Assembly: GCF_011039175.1 (NCBI RefSeq)
Contig: NZ_JAAKEN010000006.1
Span: 86,811 to 150,810, forward strand
Length of the DNA: 64,000 nucleotides
Reading direction: 5' to 3'
Source of the DNA: Slackia sp. ZJ119
Lineage (GTDB): Bacteria; Actinomycetota; Coriobacteriia; Coriobacteriales; Eggerthellaceae
How positions within the stretch are numbered: position 1 is the first letter of the stretch; each line of letters starts with the position of its first letter. Both the position numbers and the translations under genes were made by a program. Of the stretch, positions 33,979 to 41,648 are shown in pieces. Below the pieces are notes generated by a model, which searched no databases, had not been told where the DNA came from, and worked only from the letters and a program-made list of their open reading frames with translations.

Positions 33979-35586
33979 GTCTTCCTCGGCGTCCGACTTC
34001 TTCTTCGGCGCGTCGTAAACGGCGGCGTCGGTGATCAGCACCAGGCCGGCGACCGATGCGGCCATTTCCAGCGCCGTCTTCGTCACGAGCGTCGGATCGG
34101 AGATGCCGCGCGGAATCATCGGGCCGTACGTGCCATCGGCGCAGTTCAGGCCTTCGCCGTAGGGCAGTTGGCGGGTTTTCTCCACCACCACGGACGGCTC
34201 GAAGCCGGAGTTCTCGGCCAGCGTGCGCACTGGAACTTCCAGCGCCTGGCGCACGACGTCCACGCCGCGAGCCTCGTCTTCGGGCAGGTCGACCAGCGCA
34301 TCGAGCGCCGGCACGGAATTCAGGAAGGCCACGCCGCCGCCGGGAACAAGCCCATGCTTGGCGGCCGAGCGCGTCGCCAGCAGCGCGTCCTGGATGCGGA
34401 TGCGCATCTCTTCCATCTCGGACTCCGTGGGAGCGCCCACCCTCATGACCGCGATGCCGCCGGTCAGCTTCGACAGGCGTTCGCGCAAAACGTCCTGGTC
34501 ATAGCCGGAATTCTTGTCGTCGATCTGCGCACGGATCTGGGCGCAGCGGGCCTCGATCGCCTCAGGCTTGCCCTTGCCGCCGATGATGACGCAGCGGTCC
34601 TTCGTGATCATGACCGTGTCAGCGCGGCCGAGCAGGTCCTTCCGCGCATCCTTCAGCGACAGGCCCTTGTCCGGCGTGAAGTACGTGCCGCCGGTCAAGA
34701 TGGCGACGTCTTCGGTCTCGGTCTTGCGGCGGTCGCCGTCCATCAGCCCCGGCGCCTGCACGCCGACGGTCTTCAGCGTGCCTTTGCGGCGGTTCAGCAT
34801 GAGGTTCTTGAACGACTCGCCGCGGATGTCGTCGGCCAGAACAAGCAGCGGATGCCCCGACTTCATGACCTCTTCCAGCATGGGAATAACGTCGCTGAAG
34901 TTGTCGGCCAAGCGCTGGTCGGTGATGAGAATGTAGGGTTCGTGCAGCTCGGCGGTCATGCGGCCGAAGTCGTCGGCCATGTCCGGCGCCATCAGGCCGT
35001 GCTCGAACATGAGGCCCTTCTGGATGTCGATCTCGATGCCCATCGTGTTGGACTTCTCGACCGAAATGATGCCGTCCTTTCCGATTTCGGCCAGCGCCTC
35101 GGCGATCTTCGCGCCGATCTCTGGGTCGCCGGACGAGACGGTGGCGACCTCCGCCATCTGCTCGGGCGTCGACACCTCGGTTGCGTGCGCCTCCACGTCG
35201 GCCACGACCGCCGCGACCGCCTTGTTGATGCCGCGGCGCAGCGCCAGCGGATCGGTGCCGGCCAGCACGAGGCGCATGCCTTCCTGGATCATCGCGTCGG
35301 CCAGGATGGTAGCCGTCGTCGTGCCGTCGCCTGCGTCGATGTTCGTTCCCATGGCCGCCTCGCGCACGACCTTCATGCCGATGTTGCGCACCGGATTCTC
35401 CAGGTCGACGTTGGCCGCCACCATGGCGCCGTCGTTGGAGAGGTTCGGGCGTTTCTGGTCCTTCTTCTGCAGCGCAACATAGCGGCCCTTCGGCCCCAGC
35501 GTGACGCGAACGGCCTCGGCAAGCTCGTGGACGCCGGCCGCCATCTGGGAGCGGGCGTCGTTTTCAAAGGCGATTTCTTTAGCCAT
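33976..35586 (-). CDS. groEL: Chaperonin GroEL (divergent, CIRCE-controlled)
   Basis: A 536-residue 60-kDa chaperonin, starting at MAKEIAFEND with AAAGGA six bases upstream. It has the nucleotide site motifs TLGPKGRYV and NIDAGDGTTTATILAD, the intermediate-domain Asp in IRIQDALLATRSA, and LVPGGGVAFL. The apical-domain region (VQAPGLMDGDRRK) differs from the usual VKAPGFGDRRK. The C-terminus ends KKKSDAEED instead of a GGM tail. These features suggest a second or diverged GroEL. No groES lies next to it. A CIRCE element 32 bases upstream implies HrcA heat-shock control. Confidence 0.93.
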   Translation of the reverse strand: MAKEIAFENDARSQMAAGVHELAEAVRVTLGPKGRYVALQKKDQKRPNLSNDGAMVAANVDLENPVRNIGMKVVREAAMGTNIDAGDGTTTATILADAMIQEGMRLVLAGTDPLALRRGINKAVAAVVADVEAHATEVSTPEQMAEVATVSSGDPEIGAKIAEALAEIGKDGIISVEKSNTMGIEIDIQKGLMFEHGLMAPDMADDFGRMTAELHEPYILITDQRLADNFSDVIPMLEEVMKSGHPLLVLADDIRGESFKNLMLNRRKGTLKTVGVQAPGLMDGDRRKTETEDVAILTGGTYFTPDKGLSLKDARKDLLGRADTVMITKDRCVIIGGKGKPEAIEARCAQIRAQIDDKNSGYDQDVLRERLSKLTGGIAVMRVGAPTESEMEEMRIRIQDALLATRSAAKHGLVPGGGVAFLNSVPALDALVDLPEDEARGVDVVRQALEVPVRTLAENSGFEPSVVVEKTRQLPYGEGLNCADGTYGPMIPRGISDPTLVTKTALEMAASVAGLVLITDAAVYDAPKKKSDAEED

Positions 35587-35617
35587 GGTGTGTCCTTTCA
35601 AGACGTGCGGGCCTAGG

Positions 35618-35644
35618 TTAGCACTCTTTGCCTTCGAGTGCTAG
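35618..35644 (-). promoter_or_regulatory. CIRCE operator (HrcA site)
   Basis: TTAGCACTC - nine bases - GAGTGCTAG matches the CIRCE consensus with one final mismatch. It lies just upstream of groEL, where the HrcA repressor would bind and release on heat shock. Confidence 0.93.
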
Positions 35645-35751
35645 GTCATGCGTAAAGCGAACACACGCAGACCCGTCGGTTGCCGAACCGTGAACAACGG
35701 CGAGGGGAAGCTGCGGCGGTCGCGGTTGGATCGGCGGTTTCGTTTGCGTAC

Positions 35752-37407
35752 TTAGTCCTCTTCAAGACGGCCGATGCGACTGGCCAGGTCGGTGCCGCGC
35801 TCGAAGAACAGCAGCGCCTGGTTGTGCGCGAAGTAGGCGTCGCAGCCGTGGTCGTTGATGAAGGCCATCGTGTAGGCGTTCACGGACAGGTCAGTCACCA
35901 AAAGCAGCATTTCCTGCCCGTCGCCAAACGCCCGCTCGGTAAAGGCGAAGGCGCTGTCCAAGGCAAGGCTGGCGGCGGCGATGCGGCGGTCGAGCTCGTC
36001 CAAACGGGCCGAGAAGAGGTCTTTGAGCTGGTCGTATTCGATGCCCGTCCGCTCATCCAAGCGGGCGGCGGCATCGAAGAAGGCGATGGTGCGCTCCAGC
36101 GCGTAGACGCCCTCGTCGGACAGCAGGCCCGCGCCGCGCTCGCACGCCAGCTTGCGCTGGGCGGCCGTCAGCTTTTCGCGCACGGCCCGCGAAAGGGCGG
36201 TTGCGGCGGCGTCGGCGTTGGTGCTGGTTCCGCTTTCAGAACCTAGTCCTGTTTCAGCCCTCGTACCAGAACCATCCCCAGCCCCAGCCTGCCCGCCAGC
36301 CCCAGCCCTCGCACCAGCCCCAGCCTGCTCGCCAGTACCAGCCCCGGCCGCCGCCCCTTCCGCGGCCTGTTGCCCGTCGCGCAGTTCCACCAGGTCGGCG
36401 TACACCCGAGCCGTCGCCCGGTCTTCCCACACGGCTTCGCGCACCACGCCGCTCACCGCGTCGAGCACCAGCCCCATCAGCGACACGCGCTCGTCGAACC
36501 CGGCTTCCTGCGCCCGCTCGACCACCTCGTCGGAGATGTCGCCCGCGACGATCCGGTCGATCTGATAGTCGCCGCGGTATTTCGTGAACAGGTCGAAGTA
36601 CACCGAAAAATGCTTCGCGATTTCCTCGTGCTGCACGTATTGGCTGATCAGAAGCTCGTCGACCGGCAGCTCGTTCGCCTCGTACAGCTTGATGATCGCC
36701 GACAGGTCATCCCAGCCGCGGGCCGTCACGAACGACGTGCCGTCCACGGTCGTCTCCACGCGGTAGAAATGCCCGCGCTCCAGGTCAAGGTACGTCAGCA
36801 CCGCCGGATGCACGCCCGCCGCCAGCGCATAGGTGCGCCATGCCTCAAAGTCCGGCTCCACTTCGATGCGCTTCAAACGGTCCCACGTGGCGATGTCGAA
36901 GTCGTGCGCCGTGCGGTTGTACTCGGGCGGATTGCCAGCCGTCACGACGATCCATCCGTCGGGCACCTTGTGGCGTCCGAACGTCTTGAACTGCAGAAAC
37001 TGCAGCATGGCCGGGTTCAGCGTCTCGGACACGCAGTTGATCTCGTCCAAAAACAGGATGCCTTCGCGCCGCCCCGTCGCTTCCATGGCGTCGTACACGG
37101 CCCCGATGATCTCGCTCATCGTGTACTCGGACACGTCGTATTCCACGCCGCCGTACGTCTTCTGCGTGATGAACGGCAGGCCCAACGCGCTTTGCCGCGT
37201 GTGGTGCGTCATCGAATACGACACGAAGCCCACTTCCAGCTCTTGGGCGATCTGCTCCATAATGGCCGTCTTGCCGATGCCGGGCGCTCCCAGCAAGAAG
37301 ACGGGGCGCTGGCGCGAGGTCGGCAGCACGTACGACCCGAATTCGTCCTTCGCGAAGTAGGCGACCATCGCGCGTCTGATCTGCTCTTTTGCCTGCTGAA
37401 TGTTCAT
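35752..37407 (-). CDS. MoxR-like AAA ATPase
   Basis: A 551-residue AAA+ ATPase starting at the ATG at 37407 (AAGGAGC upstream). Walker A is GAPGIGKT (40-47). Walker B with the catalytic Glu is GILFLDEINC, followed by LQFKTFGRHKVPDGWIVVTAGNPPEYN, typical of MoxR ATPases. After the AAA core (to about 290) there is a region, then a Gly/Ala/Glu-rich low-complexity linker (about 385-440) and an alpha-helical C-terminal part. MoxR ATPases usually work with a VWA protein as a chaperone-like metal-insertion or disassembly pair. The VWA gene is directly upstream (gap 191 bases). Confidence 0.85.
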   Translation of the reverse strand: MNIQQAKEQIRRAMVAYFAKDEFGSYVLPTSRQRPVFLLGAPGIGKTAIMEQIAQELEVGFVSYSMTHHTRQSALGLPFITQKTYGGVEYDVSEYTMSEIIGAVYDAMEATGRREGILFLDEINCVSETLNPAMLQFLQFKTFGRHKVPDGWIVVTAGNPPEYNRTAHDFDIATWDRLKRIEVEPDFEAWRTYALAAGVHPAVLTYLDLERGHFYRVETTVDGTSFVTARGWDDLSAIIKLYEANELPVDELLISQYVQHEEIAKHFSVYFDLFTKYRGDYQIDRIVAGDISDEVVERAQEAGFDERVSLMGLVLDAVSGVVREAVWEDRATARVYADLVELRDGQQAAEGAAAGAGTGEQAGAGARAGAGGQAGAGDGSGTRAETGLGSESGTSTNADAAATALSRAVREKLTAAQRKLACERGAGLLSDEGVYALERTIAFFDAAARLDERTGIEYDQLKDLFSARLDELDRRIAAASLALDSAFAFTERAFGDGQEMLLLVTDLSVNAYTMAFINDHGCDAYFAHNQALLFFERGTDLASRIGRLEED

Positions 37408-37598
37408 GGAAGCTCCTTTTTGTTCCCCGCTTGCCGTTTGCGGGGCCGTTGTTGTTCGCTGCGGATTCCCGCTGCGGGCCGCCGGGCGGAAATCCTCCGT
37501 CGCAGCCAGCCCATCGCGGGCCGCCGCTCGCCCCGCGCCGTCCGTTTGCGCTCGCGGCGACGCTGCCCGATCGCAACGCGCAGCGAGCGTCGGCAGCG

Positions 37599-39143
37599 CT
37601 ATTCTTGCAGCACGATCGTTTCTTCCAGCACCACTTTCATGGCCCACGGCGGCACCTGCACGTCGTCGTAGTCGTCGACGAACACGAACGCCGTCTCGAA
37701 GGCGGGCTTGCGCGACGGGAAGGTGCCGTGGCCGTCGGTAAAGTAGACCAGCCCGCCCAAATTCGTCAGCTCGCCGCACTCGACCAAGTCGTTGACCAGC
37801 GCAAACACGGGTCGGAAGTCGGTGCCGCCCAGCCCTTCGACCGTCAGGTCGCGCAGATAGTCCTCCAAGTCGCGAGCGTTTTTGATGGTCGCCACGTCGG
37901 TGACGGCCGCGTCGCACTGCACGACGAGCACATTCATGTCCGCAAAAAACGACGTCTCATCGGCCAAGATGCTGTACGTGCGCTCGATGAACTTCCGCAC
38001 CAGGCCGTCTTTGGTGGACGCGGAGGTGTCGATGGCGATCACGAAGTCGCGGATGCGCTTTTCCTCGGCGAACTCAAGCGGCTCGATCAGCGGCAGATTG
38101 CCGTATTTTCGCAGGCCGAACGTGTAGAAAACATAATCGAATTCGTCATCGTTAATGCGCATCGTTTCGCCTTGGTGCGCGAACTTGCGCAGAAAGTCGC
38201 GGTAGTCCTGCCGTTTGCGCGTGACTTCGCGCAGGCTCATCGACAGGCTCGACCCCTCGGCGCCCCACAGCTTGCGGTATGAATCCAGCTGCACGCCCAT
38301 TTCGTACGCGACGTTTTTCCACTGGTCGCGGGCGCGGTCGAGCGTGACGGAATCGGCGAAGCGGCCCATGTTCGTGCCGTGCGCCTCCTCAGGCGCGTCC
38401 TTTTTGAAGACGTCGTCCGAGCTCATGGCCTGGTGGGACTTTCGCTGCCGCTTGGCCGTGCGAGCTTCCTCGAGAAACGGCATGTCGATGCCGTCGTCGC
38501 TCGGAGCGGTCGGCGCAGGGCCGCCAGCGGCGTCGCGCTCGACGGCGGAGGGGTCTTCGGACGCGTCGCCCTGCTTGCCTGTGGCAGCAGACTCCGCAAC
38601 CGAAACCGCATGCCACACGGCGTGGTCGTCGACATAGAACAGCTCGCGAAGCTGCGCGACGTCATCGGCGGACAGACGGCCTTCTTCGCGGGCTTCGCGC
38701 AGGTAACGATAGACCGTCTCGGCGCTGACCAGGGGAAGCGCTGCTTTCACGGGTGCGAGCGCTGCGTCGCGAGCCGCTCGGTTCGCCGGCGCGGCAAACG
38801 GCAGGGCCAAATCGTCGATAGCCGCCTCCACGGCGACGTCGCACGCGGCGCCCCACAGCGCAGGATCGGTCGACGGGTCGCAAAACGGGTGCAAAAAGAC
38901 GTTGTGCAGCACCGCATGCAGGTATGCACGCGTCAGAAATGCCTGGTCGTTCCGGTACTGTTTGAGGACCCACGCCGGATCGAAGCGGATGTGAGAACCG
39001 TCGGTGGCAAGCGTTGCGCCGGGAATCGGCAGCAGGCGCAGCTTCGCGAAAGCCGCTCCCATGAAGCGAAGGTGCGCGAGCAGCGTCGAGCGGCTGAGCT
39101 CCCATGCCTCCAATGCGAGCGATGTGGCGTTGTCCGTGGTCAT
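37599..39143 (-). CDS. VWA-like protein with degenerate metallopeptidase N-domain (DUF2201-type)
   Basis: A 514-residue protein starting at the ATG at 39143 (AGGAGCG upstream). The N-terminal part resembles the putative metallopeptidase domain of VWA-like DUF2201 proteins; where HExxH is expected I read HAVLH (76-80) with a further His85, so the catalytic Glu is Ala. A charged linker (about 180-250) follows. The C-terminal part is VWA-like with FVIAIDTSAST, a DxSxS MIDAS motif, then GLGGTDFRPVF and VYFTDGHG. It is the first gene of a pair with the MoxR ATPase and probably its partner. The divergent LRR protein starts 268 bases away. Confidence 0.82.
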   Translation of the reverse strand: MTTDNATSLALEAWELSRSTLLAHLRFMGAAFAKLRLLPIPGATLATDGSHIRFDPAWVLKQYRNDQAFLTRAYLHAVLHNVFLHPFCDPSTDPALWGAACDVAVEAAIDDLALPFAAPANRAARDAALAPVKAALPLVSAETVYRYLREAREEGRLSADDVAQLRELFYVDDHAVWHAVSVAESAATGKQGDASEDPSAVERDAAGGPAPTAPSDDGIDMPFLEEARTAKRQRKSHQAMSSDDVFKKDAPEEAHGTNMGRFADSVTLDRARDQWKNVAYEMGVQLDSYRKLWGAEGSSLSMSLREVTRKRQDYRDFLRKFAHQGETMRINDDEFDYVFYTFGLRKYGNLPLIEPLEFAEEKRIRDFVIAIDTSASTKDGLVRKFIERTYSILADETSFFADMNVLVVQCDAAVTDVATIKNARDLEDYLRDLTVEGLGGTDFRPVFALVNDLVECGELTNLGGLVYFTDGHGTFPSRKPAFETAFVFVDDYDDVQVPPWAMKVVLEETIVLQE

Positions 39144-39410
39144 GGACGCTCCTAACTGAAGCGCGTGCGTGGTGCGAAACATGCGGGCTGGCCGCGCGGA
39201 CGGATCCGGTCGAAGCGAAAGCCCTCGGTCGGCCAAGCAAGCTCGGCAGGGGCAAAAAGCCGCCGCGCCGCTTACGCCGCCGCGCCCAAACCGAGGCGGC
39301 GACGCACTGGTTCCGCACTGTTTCTTGCTTCCGTTCGCGGGTCAGTGTAGCATGGCGCAAAGTGCAGGTAAACGGCAAATTTTGGCTTCCCGTTGATAGG
39401 TGGAACAAAA

Positions 39411-41537
39411 ATGTCCGAAACAAAACGGCTGGTATTTCACGACAGCGAAACTGATCTGGACGTTCTCATTGAGCAAGCGCACAAAAATCCGCACACACTG
39501 GAAGCAAGCGATGTCACCGTGATCGACGGCGGGCGGGCCATCGCCGGCGAATCGTGGGGGCAGAAGCTGGCGCCGTACCAGTCGTGGACGCAGGGCCCGG
39601 CGAAGGGATTCGAAAGCGGCACCGACGGGGATCTGTACCCGGTCGGCGTGCTGGGCATGGGCCTGGACGAAGATCGGTTCAACCAGCTGCTTGACCAGGC
39701 AAAAGGGCTAGGTGGGGGCGTGGAATTGTCCGGCGGCGCGGCAGTGCTGGAAAAGCGGGCGCAAGGCCTTGCCGGGGCCGACCTCATCGGCGTGCGGCGC
39801 GACAAGGACGGCTACGTGGTGGCGTCGGTGGACGTGCGCGGCATGGCTGAAGCGCTCGGCGTCACGAAAGACCTGGTCATCGAGCTGCCGGCCTTCATCG
39901 ACGGGGTGCCGGTCACGCGCATTGCGGCCGAAGCCTTCGCGCGGCGGCACGTGCAGGGCATCGGGGTGCGGCTGCTGGTCGTCCCCGACACCGTGCGAAA
40001 CATCGGCGCGAACGCGTTTCTGGCGCTGTCGGTGGGGTTCATCCATTTGGGTGCCGGCGTCGAGCACATCGGCGAACAGCGGTGCGACCTGGCCGGCACC
40101 TCGCCGCGGCTGGCAGGACGGGCCTACGGGACAAGCCCGGAAAACCCGCGCTTCTTCGCGCGAAACGGCAGCCTGTTCGAGCGGGCGGCAAGCAAGGCCC
40201 CGGCCGCAACGGCCGCGGAAGCCGCCGGACACGGCGAGGCCGCCGAGAGCGCCAGCGCAGCCGAAAACCCGGCCGCGGCCGCGTCAGAAGCGCCCGCCGA
40301 CCTGGTGTTTCATGCCTGCCCCTACGGCGAGGCCGAAGTCGTCCCGCCGTTTGTGCGCAACGTTCGCGCCGCCGCCTTCGCCGAGGGATGCCAGCCGCCC
40401 TCGCTCGTCCGTTGCGGAGCGGCGCTGCGACGCGTCGAGGCCAAGACCTGGGACGACGCCGTATGGATCTGCCCGCCGAAAGCGCCGGCGTCCGCGCTGC
40501 TCTCCCGCCGGGGCGTTCGTCTGGCCAGCGAAAACGCCGTGCAGGTTGACGGCTGCTGGTACGATTTCGCCAACGATGGAGCCGCCCTGGTGGCCGGCCC
40601 GCCAAAGCCCGCATCGGTTTCGGCGTCGTTCGCCCGCCTGGCGGCGGCGCGGGCGGCCGGCGTGCGCGAAGGCGATGCGGCACGGGCGACGCTTTCCCCG
40701 AAAGAGGCTGCCGCCAAAGCGGCCTACGAGTTCGCCGCTGCAGGTCAGGCCGGCGTTCCGGTCGAAGATACGGCCACTTTCGTCGGCGAGGTGCTCTCGC
40801 TTCCCGCTGCCGTCGCCGACAAGCCGCTCGTGCGCATCGGCCCGCGTGCGCTGCCGTGGGCGCCCGCAACCGTCGTCATTCCGCCGACCGTTCGCGTCAT
40901 CGAGCGCGAAAACACCTGCAAATCGACGCTTCACCTGGTACTTTCCGAAGGGTTGCAAGAGATTGGGCAGCACTGCTTCTGCTCGCGCAAGCTGCAAGAG
41001 CCGGTTCGCGTGCCGCGCACGGTGCGCTGGATCGGGCCGGGCAGCTTCGAATACGCCCAGGTCGTCTTGGGCGACGGGGCGCTTGTGGCGCACGTTTCGT
41101 CCAGCCAGATGGACTCCTGCTTCTGGCCCGAACCGCACGCTGGCGACGCTGCGGCGCCTTCCGCCGTTTCGGCCCTGTTCAACCTAGCCGCCTACGATGA
41201 CCAACTGCTGCGCCAAAGCCGCCTTCCCGACCCGATGGGCGCCCTGCTGCATCGGCTCGCCTCTGACGTGCCGCTTGACGATGCGATCCGCAAAACCCTC
41301 GTGCGCCAGCTGCAATCAGACGCCCTGCGCGAAAAAGCGATGGAAGCCGTCGCGCGAGAAGGGAGCCGGCACACCGTAGAACGCCTGCTCAAAGCCGGGT
41401 TTATCGACGACGCCACCTTCGATCGGCAGATCGAGCTGCTGCGCCGCGCCAATCGCGCCGACTGCGTTGCCTTCCTCATGGAGCAGCGTCACGAACAGCC
41501 GAAGCCGACGTCGTCCCGCGCCCGCTTCGCCCTGTAG
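39411..41537 (+). CDS. LRR_5/BspA-type leucine-rich repeat protein
   Basis: A 708-residue protein with no signal peptide or membrane segment, so apparently cytoplasmic. The start is the ATG at 39411 with AGGTGG seven bases before. Two blocks of BspA-like repeats are visible, one near residues 165-220 (LVVPDTVRNIGANAFLAL) and one near 485-560 (VVIPPTVRVIERENTCKS, RVPRTVRWIGPGSF). Between them is an Ala/Glu/Pro-rich insert (about 255-300). The last 110 residues are helical and ankyrin-like (DDAIRKTLVRQLQSDALREK...VERLLKAGFIDDATFDRQIELLRRA). It is divergently transcribed from the VWA/MoxR pair and may be the recognition partner; this is inference from position. Confidence 0.7.
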   Translation: MSETKRLVFHDSETDLDVLIEQAHKNPHTLEASDVTVIDGGRAIAGESWGQKLAPYQSWTQGPAKGFESGTDGDLYPVGVLGMGLDEDRFNQLLDQAKGLGGGVELSGGAAVLEKRAQGLAGADLIGVRRDKDGYVVASVDVRGMAEALGVTKDLVIELPAFIDGVPVTRIAAEAFARRHVQGIGVRLLVVPDTVRNIGANAFLALSVGFIHLGAGVEHIGEQRCDLAGTSPRLAGRAYGTSPENPRFFARNGSLFERAASKAPAATAAEAAGHGEAAESASAAENPAAAASEAPADLVFHACPYGEAEVVPPFVRNVRAAAFAEGCQPPSLVRCGAALRRVEAKTWDDAVWICPPKAPASALLSRRGVRLASENAVQVDGCWYDFANDGAALVAGPPKPASVSASFARLAAARAAGVREGDAARATLSPKEAAAKAAYEFAAAGQAGVPVEDTATFVGEVLSLPAAVADKPLVRIGPRALPWAPATVVIPPTVRVIERENTCKSTLHLVLSEGLQEIGQHCFCSRKLQEPVRVPRTVRWIGPGSFEYAQVVLGDGALVAHVSSSQMDSCFWPEPHAGDAAAPSAVSALFNLAAYDDQLLRQSRLPDPMGALLHRLASDVPLDDAIRKTLVRQLQSDALREKAMEAVAREGSRHTVERLLKAGFIDDATFDRQIELLRRANRADCVAFLMEQRHEQPKPTSSRARFAL

Positions 41538-41648
41538 GCGGCTTTCGCGAGGGAAGCGCCCGGCGTCCGTCGGCCCCACGCGCCAAGGCCGGCGCCAGAC
41601 GGCTTGCCGGCTCGCACGCGCCTCTTCGCGCCTTGGGCCCAGCGTGTC

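Noticed and set aside
33467..33979. Repeat-rich protein gene(s) in the minisatellite
   Set aside because: Several frames on both strands are open at once and all give repeat-driven Ala/Pro/Cys sequence without start signals.
37408..37598. N-terminal extension of the MoxR ATPase into the upstream gap
   Set aside because: The frame is open but low-complexity; a good ribosome site and family-typical start are at 37407.
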